A stretch of DNA of 64,000 bases from Planctomycetia bacterium (GCA_014192425.1 BJHK01000001.1:66623-130622); one strand, 5' to 3'. Positions 35,282 through 43,232 are shown, numbered from the stretch's first letter. Program-made: numbers and translations. Notes: generated from the letters alone by a model not told the origin.

Positions 35282-35784
35282 GCGGCGCCCCCTTCCCGGC
35301 CGGCGACCGCTGGCGGTGCCGCGGCGAAGTCGTCGTCGGCCGTCGGGTCGGCGAGCACTTCGACGACGACGAACGACACCACGCGGTTCCGCTCGACGCC
35401 GTCGTCGTCGGCCCGCACGACGACTTTCACGTCGCAAACGATGCCCGGCGGCAGGGGGCGGTCGAGCATGTCGAGCGACGTGACGCCGAGTTTGGCAAGG
35501 TCGCGCTTCGTCATGGGCATAGCAGCCGGCGTGAGCCAAGCCGTGTGCCAGAGTTTCCGGCCCTTGTGCTCCCCGTCGTCGATCGTGAACGTCAGCGAGT
35601 AGCCGGGCGTGCCGCCCTTTGACGTGACGAGTTCACCGTCGGTGACGCGACACCGGTACGTTCCCCGGGGCAGCGGCAGCATGTCACCGGCCGCTTCGGC
35701 TTCGGCGAACTGGCGGGCGAGTTCGTCGCGGGTGCTCCCGGTGAGCACGTCGACGAGCGACTTGCGGGTGTGGTGCTTTGTCAT
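35278..35784 (-). CDS. DUF669-like protein of the element
   Basis: A 168-residue protein with PRGTYRCRVTDGELVTSKGG, YSLTFTIDDGEHKGRKLWHT and LGVTSLDMLDRPL. This pattern (a beta-rich domain measuring a substrate plus HKGRKLW) matches phage DUF669-type proteins, often encoded beside single-strand annealing or replication genes. A role in single-strand DNA binding during replication is inferred. ATGA overlaps on both sides show it is part of the replication operon. Confidence 0.68.
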   Translation of the reverse strand: MTKHHTRKSLVDVLTGSTRDELARQFAEAEAAGDMLPLPRGTYRCRVTDGELVTSKGGTPGYSLTFTIDDGEHKGRKLWHTAWLTPAAMPMTKRDLAKLGVTSLDMLDRPLPPGIVCDVKVVVRADDDGVERNRVVSFVVVEVLADPTADDDFAAAPPAVAGREGGAA

Positions 35785-36035
35785 GCAACACCTCCCGCAC
35801 GCACGGTGCGAACACGGGGGCACCCATCGGCAAGCCATCGCTCGACCGCGGCCCGAGAAAACCGCACGCACTTGCCGAGCCGCACCGGGGCCGGGCACTT
35901 GCCAGCATCGACAAGCCGGCGAGCGTGCCGCGTGCTGATGTCGAGCAGCGCGGCAAATGCTTCAAGGTCAATCAGTTCCGGCCGCACCGGCGGTCGGGTG
36001 TCGCCGGGCTTGCCGGCGAGTGGAGAAACGGTCAT
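35781..36035 (-). CDS. AlpA/excisionase-type HTH protein of the element
   Basis: An 84-residue protein with LIDLEAFAALLDISTRHARR, LVDAGKCPAPVRLG and KCVRFSRAAVERWLADG, the AlpA/MerR-like winged HTH of excisionases and satellite activators. GAGGG lies nine bases upstream. In PICI-type satellites AlpA controls excision and activation; a similar role is likely here. It is the first gene of the tightly overlapping replication operon. Confidence 0.82.
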   Translation of the reverse strand: MTVSPLAGKPGDTRPPVRPELIDLEAFAALLDISTRHARRLVDAGKCPAPVRLGKCVRFSRAAVERWLADGCPRVRTVRAGGVA

Positions 36036-36136
36036 GGGGTAGACCCTCGGGGTTCAACGTCAGCCGAGCGACGTGCTCGACGTGACACCCGAAGTCTTTC
36101 CCGTTCAGCAGTCGGCAAATAGGGGCAGTTTCGGCA

Positions 36137-37015
36137 TCATGCGCCGCCGGTTTGATGCTTTTTGGTGCTTGTTTCCGCCAAGCACGGCTGACGGCAAGTC
36201 GACGCCGGCACACGCGCGGCGACGAGCTTGCCCGCCGGCGTGAGCCACACGCCACCCTTGCGCCCCGACGCACTTTCGAGCAACGGCTGCCCGGCGCGGC
36301 AGAGTTCTCGACGAGCTGCCCGCACAGCGTTGAATGAGATTTCAAGGTCGACTGCGATGCCGTGCTGCTCAATCAGCGAAGCGCGGTCAAAAGCATCGTT
36401 CACGAACAGATACCGCAGCACGCTGCGGGTATGGTCAGACAGCCGGCGGGCGATGCCGGCATACTCGTCGTCGGCCGCCTCGACTTGTGTGCCTGCCGCC
36501 GGCGACGTGCCCGGCGTCACGGTGCCCCCAGCCCGCCGAACTACCGCTTCCGCAGCCACCGCGCGCAAACGGTCGACATGCTCGTCGGCAGCGGCCAGCC
36601 GCTTTCCAACCATGAAAGTCGTCACGTCGGCAAGGGTAAAGTTTCCCCGTAGTACAACGTCGGCCGGCAAGCCAAACCGGACGGCGGCTTGCGCAATCTC
36701 TTCGACGTTTGTCGGCATCGGCTCGCCGACGAAGCTCTGCCACGTTTCGTGCCCGGCCGCGACTCGACGGTCGAGTTCAGCAATGAGCGATTCCCACTTG
36801 CGGCGCCGCTCGTCGCTGTGCCACCACCGCTGAAAGTCCGGGTCGTTCTCGACCGCGGCCCGAAACGCTTCCCCGGCCCGCACTGCGGACGACGAGCGTG
36901 CCGGCGAAGGTGCAGGCGTCGGCGGGGCGGGTGGGGCAGCCGTGTTTGTCGCGGCCGCGGGGCGTTTTCCAGACCGTTGCACACGACTTGGTGCCAGCCG
37001 TTTGCCGTTGGGCAT
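36137..37015 (-). CDS. hypothetical protein of the element
   Basis: A 292-residue protein with no recognised family. The N-terminus is basic and proline-rich; residues 60-130 contain ENDPDFQRWWHSDERRRKW; the middle is predicted helical; the C-terminus has SVLRYLFVNDAFDRASLIEQ, FNAVRAARRELCRAGQPLL and GRKGGVWLTPAGKLVAARV, which reads like a winged-helix module. It could be a replication initiator or regulator. The next gene starts 101 bases away, so it may have its own promoter region. Confidence 0.6.
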   Translation of the reverse strand: MPNGKRLAPSRVQRSGKRPAAATNTAAPPAPPTPAPSPARSSSAVRAGEAFRAAVENDPDFQRWWHSDERRRKWESLIAELDRRVAAGHETWQSFVGEPMPTNVEEIAQAAVRFGLPADVVLRGNFTLADVTTFMVGKRLAAADEHVDRLRAVAAEAVVRRAGGTVTPGTSPAAGTQVEAADDEYAGIARRLSDHTRSVLRYLFVNDAFDRASLIEQHGIAVDLEISFNAVRAARRELCRAGQPLLESASGRKGGVWLTPAGKLVAARVPASTCRQPCLAETSTKKHQTGGA

Positions 37016-37381
37016 GACGAGTCTCCCATGTAGCGGCCGGCCGGGCGGCACGGGGCATGGGAGTACCCCGGGCCGGCCCGAGCCGTGAGCGGGGGCGTTG
37101 CAACACCGCCGCGACCAAAGTCGAGACTAACGCTAATGGGCTACTTCGCCAACCCCGGCGAGGGGGCGATGCCAGTCGGTCATGCCCGCGAAAAGGAACT
37201 ACCCCGCCCCCGGCCGTTCCTGTCGGCTGCCGGGTCGCGTAGCCGATTGGGCAGAGTTTATTTTCACAACTGGCACGGCGGGCGGTGAGAAATAACGGTT
37301 GCCATCAGCGCCCCGCAACCAACGAACTACGACACCAGCCAACCGCGCAGCGGGTTCGTTGCACGGTTTTTGGTGGGCATT
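37016..37381. other. 366-bp spacer inside the element
   Basis: No gene is recognised. The spacer separates the replication module from the methyltransferase gene and should contain the promoter of the replication operon. AT-richer patches lie around 37120-37150 and 37250-37295, and an inverted repeat around GCATGGGAGTACCCCGGGCC. The GATC scarcity of the replication module continues to its end. Confidence 0.45.
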
Positions 37382-39016
37382 TCACTCATCCGCCTCAAAT
37401 AACGTCTTCTCCGTTTTCTTGGGGCCAGTCTCTTTCTTCGCTCTCTTGAAGGTCGCGTGCTTGATGTGGTCGGGATGCTCGGCACGTTGCACACCAGACA
37501 ACAGACCCTCGATTGTGAGGAGCTGAATGCGGGCATATTTCTTCCCTGACTCGGCTGCAAAAAAGCCGGCCGCCGCCGCATCGGCTTTCATCCCACGCGA
37601 AGGCTCTTGGAGCGAAATCAGAATGGCGATATCGGCCTTCTCACGCTCGCGGACGTGATTCAGCGCACGGACATCATCGGCCTTGAGATTGCCTCCTTTG
37701 ACGCTTACCACGATGGAGCGGGCGTCGGTATCGCGAACATCGTAGAAATACTTCAGGCCGTCGATGCCGCCATCGGCCCCCTTCTTCTTGCCTTGAAACG
37801 GCTGAGCTTCGACAAGGGATACCGCCCACCACTGGAACTGATACTTGTCACGGGCCGCAAGATCGGCGGCCGACGCCAAATCCTTGGGCGTGCCTTCGAC
37901 CTTGAACTTGCAGCTATCGCCGAACGCATCCTTTAACCGCTTCTCGATCAGGGATATCGCGAGGTGGGTGATGTCGATACCGATCCACTGACGCTTGAGC
38001 TTCTCCGAAGCATGGGTTGCGGTTCCGCAACCGCAGAACGGATCGAGCACGACGTCGCCTTCGTTGCTGCTGGCCGCGATAATCCTCTCCAACAATGCCA
38101 GTGGCTTTTGGGTGGGATAGCCGAGCCGCTCGGCGGCTTGTGGATTGACAGGAGGAATGTCGGTCCAGATGTTTTGCAGCGGAACTCCTGGCATTTCATC
38201 CGCATATTGAATGAGTGTGGGGGTTCCCGTTCGGGTATATCGAATCAACCCTTGGGATTCGTACTCCTCCATCGTCTTTTTTCTGACGGCCCAAGTCCGC
38301 GAAGCGGACGGCAGTTTTCCTTTCCATTCATACAAGAGTCCGGGACTTCCGGCACCGTGCCTCGGCGCGTCGAGTGGCACAGTGCGAAAGTACCGACGTG
38401 TGGCATCTTGCTTGAAGTGGCTGTCGTAGTATTCCTCGCGATAAGGAGTGTGCTGAGTGAACCACTTCGCGGCGGGCGTCTTGACGTAATAGAGGATGGT
38501 GTCTGAAATCCGGCCAAACATCTTTGGATCATTATGTGCGTTTGCTCTTTTCCAAATTACCTCATTCCTGAATCCCCCCCCTCCCCTTGTGCCGAACACG
38601 CCATCGAGCACGATTTTTAGGTAGTGGCTGGCGGTTGGGTCGCAATGCAGGTAGAGCGACCCGGTCGGCTTTAACACGCGGTGAAGTTCCAGCAACCGAT
38701 TGGCCATCATCGTGAGATAGGCCATCATGTCGTTCTCGCCAAGGAAAGCCCGAAGGGCTTTCATCATTTGGGCGACGTCGGTATTCGGCTGATGAAGTAG
38801 TTCGTCAAACTCGCGTTCGGCTTGCTCGCCCCAATGCCATGAGTCCTCGAAGGCGGTTATCTGTGCTTCGCTTTGTTGGCCCTTCGGCGACTTGAAGAGA
38901 AGGTTGTAGTCCCGCTTGGAGTTGAACGGCGGGTCGAGATAGACCAGGTCCACCGATTCATCATCGAGGTGCTCACGGAGGATGTCCAGGTTGTCGCCGT
39001 AGTAGAGAGTGTTCAT
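37382..39016 (-). CDS. beta-class DNA methyltransferase fused to a restriction-endonuclease-like domain
   Basis: A 544-residue protein. The N-terminal methyltransferase has motif IV DPPFNSKRDYN at 28-38 and motif I DPFCGCGTATHASE near 320, the order of beta-class N6-adenine/N4-cytosine enzymes. The C-terminal 160 residues (KKGADGGIDGLKYF, then SIVVSVKGGNLKADDVRAL) look like a Mrr/PD-(D/E)xK nuclease domain. Family knowledge suggests a single-polypeptide restriction-modification or methyl-dependent system; no separate restriction gene is adjacent. Lower GC than its neighbours and normal GATC frequency suggest separate acquisition as cargo. Confidence 0.88.
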   Translation of the reverse strand: MNTLYYGDNLDILREHLDDESVDLVYLDPPFNSKRDYNLLFKSPKGQQSEAQITAFEDSWHWGEQAEREFDELLHQPNTDVAQMMKALRAFLGENDMMAYLTMMANRLLELHRVLKPTGSLYLHCDPTASHYLKIVLDGVFGTRGGGGFRNEVIWKRANAHNDPKMFGRISDTILYYVKTPAAKWFTQHTPYREEYYDSHFKQDATRRYFRTVPLDAPRHGAGSPGLLYEWKGKLPSASRTWAVRKKTMEEYESQGLIRYTRTGTPTLIQYADEMPGVPLQNIWTDIPPVNPQAAERLGYPTQKPLALLERIIAASSNEGDVVLDPFCGCGTATHASEKLKRQWIGIDITHLAISLIEKRLKDAFGDSCKFKVEGTPKDLASAADLAARDKYQFQWWAVSLVEAQPFQGKKKGADGGIDGLKYFYDVRDTDARSIVVSVKGGNLKADDVRALNHVREREKADIAILISLQEPSRGMKADAAAAGFFAAESGKKYARIQLLTIEGLLSGVQRAEHPDHIKHATFKRAKKETGPKKTEKTLFEADE

Positions 39017-39108
39017 GCGGCGCGATCATACCGGGACGACACGGTTGCCACCACGGCCGCGCGGCCGCGGGCAGCCTGTTGCCTCACTTGTGGCTATCCC
39101 CGCACTCA

Positions 39109-39364
39109 ATCCGTAGGCCGTGGGGCCCGTTCGCCCCCTCTGGGAGTCCTTTTCGGGGGGCGGGACAAGTCTGTGTTAACGCCGGACCGATCCGTAGGCC
39201 CTAGGGCGGGGATTTTCCGGCCGGTAGTACCTTTTCGGGAGAGAATCTGGGCAGCGGCGCCGTTCGTAGCCGGCGGCCCGCGGCCGCCGCGGGCCGGAAG
39301 GACCCGCGACGCCAGCGGAGCGGGAAAACCAACAGTGTCTCGGCGAGCGGTCGATCCGTAGGCC
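39109..39364. repeat. degenerate repeats starting ATCCGTAGGCC
   Basis: ATCCGTAGGCC occurs at 39109, 39190 and 39354, spaced 81 and 164 bases, with a degenerate copy (TTCGTAGCCGG) near 39266. Each is followed by G/C blocks and a CCTTTTCGGG- or CCCTTCGGGAGG-like element. This 393-bp stretch between the methyltransferase start and the right end has no gene. It may be regulatory, or an origin or packaging-type site. Confidence 0.6.
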
Positions 39365-39409
39365 GGGGGGCCGACCGCGGCCCTTCGGGAGGACGCGTCG
39401 CGCGGCCGG

Positions 39410-39619
39410 TCAAGCTTCCGGCCCGCCGCCGACTAGCCGGGCGAGCACGGCAGCCCGGTCGGCGTCGGTGCCCGGCAGTGACGCCACAAGAGCCACTGCC
39501 CGGGCGAGCACGTCGAGCCGATCGTCGGTTTCAGTGCAACGGGTAGTGCAACGGTCGGCGGGGGGCAACGGCAAACCCTTGTTTTCGTGGGCTGCGCTAC
39601 ACTCACCCGACGGCTTCAT
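39410..39619 (-). pseudogene. short frame at the right end, possible integrase-tail remnant
   Basis: A 69-codon frame whose ATG lies in the right attachment repeat. It encodes ADRCTTRCTETDD then LARAVALVASLPGTDADRA, a composition like the C-terminal tails of planctomycete integrases, and contains the paired TGCAAC motif also found in the integrase gene. It may be debris of an earlier or related element. No domain is recognised. Confidence 0.3.
39532..39554. repeat. paired AGTGCAACGG direct repeats, right end
   Basis: CAGTGCAACGG and TAGTGCAACGG stand in tandem, 57 bases inside the right attachment repeat. They match the pair at 30831-30853 near the left end in the same orientation on the plus strand. 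Candidate recombinase or excisionase arm sites. Confidence 0.6.
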
Positions 39620-39660
39620 AAGCCGGGTGTCGCCGGTTCAAGTCCGGCCGCCGCTATTCG
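39611..39660. repeat. attR-type repeat of the tRNA-Met 3' half
   Basis: A 50-bp copy of the tRNA 3' half, 47/50 identical to 30669-30718, without the 5' half. It marks the right end of the element. Its T stem has G-C where the intact tRNA has A-T, a paired change, so this copy descends from a functional tRNA. Confidence 0.88.
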
Positions 39661-40239
39661 CAGTTGTGCACGAGACGGAACAATCCCTTCGGGGACCGTC
39701 CCGGTGGGCCGACTTTCCCGTCCGTCGCCATGACAAGCTGGCGCGGGCGGGTCGGCAGCATCCACCGGAACATCGTCGCGGCGACGCGCCGCGACTTCTG
39801 AAACTTGCTGGGCATGACCGTGACGGCAGCACGCCCCTGATTCGATCGTGGGGACGGAAGCCCCCGACTGGCCGGCAGCGGCCTCGAGTTTCGCCGCCAG
39901 CCGGCGGTGGAGGCGTGGGTCGAACGCGGCAGCCGGGAGCACGCGAGGCTCCCCGTACAGCGGCACAGGCAACGGATAGTCGCCCAGGGCGAGGATGCCC
40001 CGCACGACCTTCCTCTCGGGCCTAAGGATAGGTCGGCCAATGGCACTTCGGCAAGCGTCGGCCGAGCGGGGCGGACCGTGAGGAGCAACAGCCGGGACTG
40101 GCCTGGCTGGATGCGACGCTCGCTTCGAGGTGCCGAGGGGCTTCCTATCCACGCTCAAGGCCGGGTTTTTCTCGTTGGCTCGAGCCCGTCTTGAAACCGC
40201 TCTTCTCGCGGGCCGTCCGCACCGTGGCATGGAATGCCG
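39661..40239. other. 579-bp stretch without an intact gene
   Basis: Several long overlapping frames run through this GC-rich segment on both strands, but none has family features or a convincing start. Some read SPKGLFRLVHNCE or GLEPATPGL at the end, as expected from debris beside a tRNA-derived site. It joins the transposase remnant to the element. The 20-bp repeat described at 40024 lies in it. Confidence 0.5.
40024..40043. repeat. 20-bp direct repeat, left copy
   Basis: AAGGATAGGTCGGCCAATGG occurs here and again, identical, at 45897-45916. The two copies bracket the transposase remnant, Fic gene, hypothetical gene and sulfatase. Flanking bases do not match beyond the 20. Confidence 0.7.
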
Positions 40240-40815
40240 TCAGAGGCTGTGGATGTCGATGTCGGGCAGCTCGACGGGTGACGCCTGAAAAATCGCCCGG
40301 TCGAAAGTGGACCTGGACGAGCTCTCCCCATTCGGTGAGCGGGCCGCGGGCAGGAGAGACTGGCGGAGGCCCCGCTGTACGCGGGGCGAAGCCATCCTGG
40401 CCTTCGCCCGCTTGCGAACCTCCGGTTCGACGTGGGCCGGCTCCTGCCGGCAGTCATTTGGTCACTGGCCCCGGCTTGGGTGGAACGCGATCAGCCGGAT
40501 ATCGCCGCCGCACCCCGGGCACTCGAGCGGAAACTCCTCCCCCACCCGAGCCATGAGTTTGGCCTTTGGCGTCGGGAGGTGTCGTGAGATCGCGGTTTGT
40601 CGCGTAAGTCGCAGCAGTCGCCGGTGGTATCTCCGCCCGCCACATGTCCGCCGACCGCATCGGCGTCGAGGAGCCGCTGCATGCGGAACCAACGCACGAC
40701 ACGCCGGCGGACCCTCTCGGTAAGCGCGGCCAAGGATTCCCTCGGAGAGCCGGAGGACGAACCGGTTGGCGGGGAGCGACTCAGGGATCTCGATCAGGTC
40801 GCGTAGGAGTGTCAT
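40240..40815 (-). pseudogene. degenerate IS91-like transposase remnant
   Basis: Pieces of one protein appear in different minus-strand frames: RRVVRWFRMQRLLDADA, then PKAKLMARVGEEFPLECPGC, GGDIRLIAF, and finally LTEWGELVQVHF followed by a frame reading toward DIDIHS and a stop. Their order matches the C-terminal half of transposases of the zinc-binding IS91-like group found often in planctomycetes. Frameshifts and missing N-terminal parts make it inactive. No clear terminal repeats were found. Confidence 0.7.
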
Positions 40816-41023
40816 GGGGGGGCCGGGCGTGGCGGAGCCAATCAGGAAGCAGAAGAATGGTCATCGTACGCAATGAGCCGCCCCCGCAGCGGGGGAGGCA
40901 GGCCCACTTCCAGCCGGGCTGCCTTGGCCCGCGGCTCGATCCAAAGCCAGTGCCCCGCAGGCTGCTTGCGGACCGGCTCCCCCTTCCTCAGGGCCGATTT
41001 GACATCTACCGGCCCGCGGAATA

Positions 41024-41153
41024 CGTTTTTTCAGAAGATAGGCCATCCATAAACGTTTCTGCTGGACCGTACACGTTTTTTTTGCCGATAAAAATCGTTT
41101 TTGTTGTGTTCCTTGAAAAAAGAAACGTTTTTGTGATTCGGTAATCGTTTTTT
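41024..41153 (+). promoter_or_regulatory. phased CGTTT/T-tract array before the Fic gene
   Basis: CGTTT(T) cores occur at 41024, 41054, 41074, 41096, 41126 and 41146, spaced 30, 20, 22, 30 and 20 bases, close to whole helical turns, and the pattern repeats with a 72-bp period. The AT-rich block is unlike the surrounding DNA. It may be curved DNA, a promoter with UP-like elements or a multi-site operator for the gene that starts 22 bases downstream. Confidence 0.55.
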
Positions 41154-41174
41154 GAGCTTTAGGGGGAATCGATC

Positions 41175-42707
41175 ATGCCAGAGTTGACCGAGGGCCCGGG
41201 TGGACCCGCCGGGTACGCCCGTCTGGTCGAGCGCTATGCCCTGAAAGCGATGCCGAACTGGCACGAATCGTTCGTTGCCGTTGGCGGTGTGCGGCGGGAA
41301 TCGATCGGGCCCGACGGGAGCGTCCTGGAGATCTACATCCCGGTCTACTGGCCGGGCGATTCAGACTTCGACCACCTCGAGTTCGCCCTCAAGAACGACG
41401 GCACGAATCTCGCGCTGCTGGCGGAGATCTTCAAGGTGATCGACGTCGACGGATTGGCGACGTTCATCGCCGAAGCCCCGTTCGGGAAGTACCGCCGCCG
41501 GCTCTGGTACCTCTACGAGTGGCTCACTGAAAAACGCCTCCCGCTCGACGACATGACTAGCGGCAACTACATCGATCTGTTGCCTCCGGAGGAATACTTC
41601 ACGGCGCCGCGTGGCCGGCGTGCGCCCCGGCAACGCATCAACGACAACCTTCTCGGATTCCGGTCTTTCGCGCCTCTGGTGCGGCGGACGCCCGATCTCG
41701 AGACCTTCGCCGCGGCGAACATGGGGGAGCGATGTGCCGCGTTGATCGCTGACTGCCCCGCCGATGTCCTCGCTCGTGCCCTAGCCTACCTTTACACGAA
41801 AGAGACCAAGAGCTCGTTTGCCATTGAGCGTGAGGAGCCGTCGCCTGACCGGACGGAACGGTTCGTCGAGTTGCTTGGTCGGGCCCATCGCGAGAACTGG
41901 TGTGAAAAGGCGAAGCTCGTGTCACTCCAGAATGCGATCGTCGATCCTCGCTACCGGGAATCGGACTACCGCTCCGTCCAGAACTACGTCGGCGAATCGG
42001 TGTCGTTCGGCCAGGAACGCGTTCATCATGTCTGCCCGCGACCGGAGCAAGTGTCGTCACTCATGGCGGGGCTCATCGCCGCCGACGGGAGGCTCCGCGA
42101 GGCGGCGATTCATCCGGTGATCCACGCGGCGGCGATCGGCTACGGCTTCGTCTTCACGCATCCCTTCGATGATGGCAACGGCCGCATCCACCGCTTCCTG
42201 ATCCACAACGTCCTCGCCATCCGGGGCTTCACGCCGCAGGAAATCATCGTGCCAGTGTCGGCGGCGATGCTCCGCGACCCGCAGGCCTACGATGCGTCTC
42301 TCGAAGCCTTTTCGCGGCCGTTGCTCGAGATCGTCGATTACTCCCTCGACGCTGAGGGGCAGATGACGGTTCGCAGTGACCGTTCCGAGTGGTATCGCTT
42401 CCCCGATCTGACGCGGCAGGCCGAGGCCCTCTTCCGGTTCGTGGAGCAGACGATCGAGAGGGATCTCCCGGAGGAGCTCGCCTTCCTGAAAGGCTACGAC
42501 CGCACGAAGCGTCTCATGCAGGAGGTGGTCGATCTTCCCGCGCGGAAGCTCGACCTCTTCATTCGCCTCTGCCAGCAAAACGGCGGCACGCTCTCGGCGG
42601 CGAAGCGACAGTCACAATTTTCCCTGCTCCGCGACGACGAGATCGCTCGTCTCGAGGATGCGGTGCGGAAGGGATTCGCCCCGCCAGACGGCGGCGGACC
42701 GTCGTGA
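41175..42707 (+). CDS. Fic-family protein
   Basis: A 510-residue protein with a central Fic domain: HPVIHAAAIGYGFVFTHPFDDGNGRIHRFLIH, whose HPFxDGNGRxxR core (about residue 325-336) carries the catalytic His and phosphate-binding loop, so AMP-transfer or a related activity is likely. The N-terminal 150 residues are of unknown fold with a GYARLVERYALKAMPNWHES start; the C-terminus includes a helical stretch and a possible winged helix. No obvious antitoxin partner is adjacent. GGGGG lies seven bases before the ATG, and the phased T-tract array is directly upstream. Confidence 0.88.
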   Translation: MPELTEGPGGPAGYARLVERYALKAMPNWHESFVAVGGVRRESIGPDGSVLEIYIPVYWPGDSDFDHLEFALKNDGTNLALLAEIFKVIDVDGLATFIAEAPFGKYRRRLWYLYEWLTEKRLPLDDMTSGNYIDLLPPEEYFTAPRGRRAPRQRINDNLLGFRSFAPLVRRTPDLETFAAANMGERCAALIADCPADVLARALAYLYTKETKSSFAIEREEPSPDRTERFVELLGRAHRENWCEKAKLVSLQNAIVDPRYRESDYRSVQNYVGESVSFGQERVHHVCPRPEQVSSLMAGLIAADGRLREAAIHPVIHAAAIGYGFVFTHPFDDGNGRIHRFLIHNVLAIRGFTPQEIIVPVSAAMLRDPQAYDASLEAFSRPLLEIVDYSLDAEGQMTVRSDRSEWYRFPDLTRQAEALFRFVEQTIERDLPEELAFLKGYDRTKRLMQEVVDLPARKLDLFIRLCQQNGGTLSAAKRQSQFSLLRDDEIARLEDAVRKGFAPPDGGGPS

Positions 42708-42784
42708 GAAGCCCCGGGGCCGAAGGGGCGTGCGGCGATTTCAGCTCTCGTCCCCCGTCCGCTGCCGGTGTTCTTTGAAAGCGA

Positions 42785-43198
42785 TCAGTCGACCCGTTCG
42801 AGCCTCGCCTGCATGACACAGAGCTGCTTGAAGAGTGGCCGGGCTTCCTCGCGGAGCTGCTTCCAGATCACCGGTACGTTCGTCGTGCCGAGATCGAAGT
42901 CGAGGCAGTCGGTGTCGTTGAGGACAATCGCAGCTTCGGCGAGCGACGGGCAGGAGCGGAAGTGCTGGGGGTAGAAGGCGATGCAGGCGTCAATGAGGGC
43001 GTCGGGGTGATCGGGGCCGGCCGGGACGATCCGGTTCACCTTCGAGAGCGGCTGGGGCTTGGCGTTGAAGTAATGGGGTTCGAGCCACTGGCGGTTGCCG
43101 TCGCCAACCCAGATCTGAAGGGCGACGTCGTTGATGCCATCGGCTCCCTGGAAGCCCCCTTCGCGGCCAACGAGATAGATCTTGCTGAACCCTGCCAT
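42785..43198 (-). CDS. hypothetical protein, GFSKIYLVG family unknown
   Basis: A 137-residue cytoplasmic protein with MAGFSKIYLVGREGGFQGAD, INDVALQIWVGDGNRQWLEP, NRIVPAGPDHPDALIDACIA and CLDFDLGTTNVPVIWKQLR. I do not recognise a family. AAGGAG lies eight bases before the ATG at 43198, making this start better than the longer frame. It converges with the Fic gene and is followed upstream by a TTCTTCGACCTC repeat. Confidence 0.65.
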   Translation of the reverse strand: MAGFSKIYLVGREGGFQGADGINDVALQIWVGDGNRQWLEPHYFNAKPQPLSKVNRIVPAGPDHPDALIDACIAFYPQHFRSCPSLAEAAIVLNDTDCLDFDLGTTNVPVIWKQLREEARPLFKQLCVMQARLERVD

Positions 43199-43232
43199 TG
43201 GACTTGCTCCTTGTTGATGACTCGCCACATTC

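Larger units (their letters stand above)
30669..39660. mobile_element. 8.9-kb tRNA-Met-integrated element, satellite/plasmid-like
   Basis: The element lies between two 50-bp direct repeats of the tRNA 3' half (30669-30718 and 39611-39660). It carries, on the minus strand, a tyrosine integrase next to the tRNA, a small HTH, a winged HTH, a RecA/DnaB-like ATPase, a primase-like protein, a DUF669-like protein, an AlpA-type regulator, a long hypothetical protein and a methyltransferase-nuclease fusion. Most core genes overlap by four bases. There are no capsid, tail, terminase, conjugation or lysis genes. This set resembles phage satellites (PICI-like: int, alpA, primase/helicase plus defence cargo) or integrated plasmids. 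Confidence 0.85.

Noticed and set aside
39109-39364. Integron attC sites
   Set aside because: No GTTRRRY/RYYYAAC core-site pairs and no integron integrase; the integrase present is of the tRNA-targeting type.
41024-41153. Type III toxin-antitoxin RNA repeats for the Fic gene
   Set aside because: Type III toxins are ToxN-like RNases, not Fic proteins, and these repeats are short cores rather than conserved 30-40-nt pseudoknot units.
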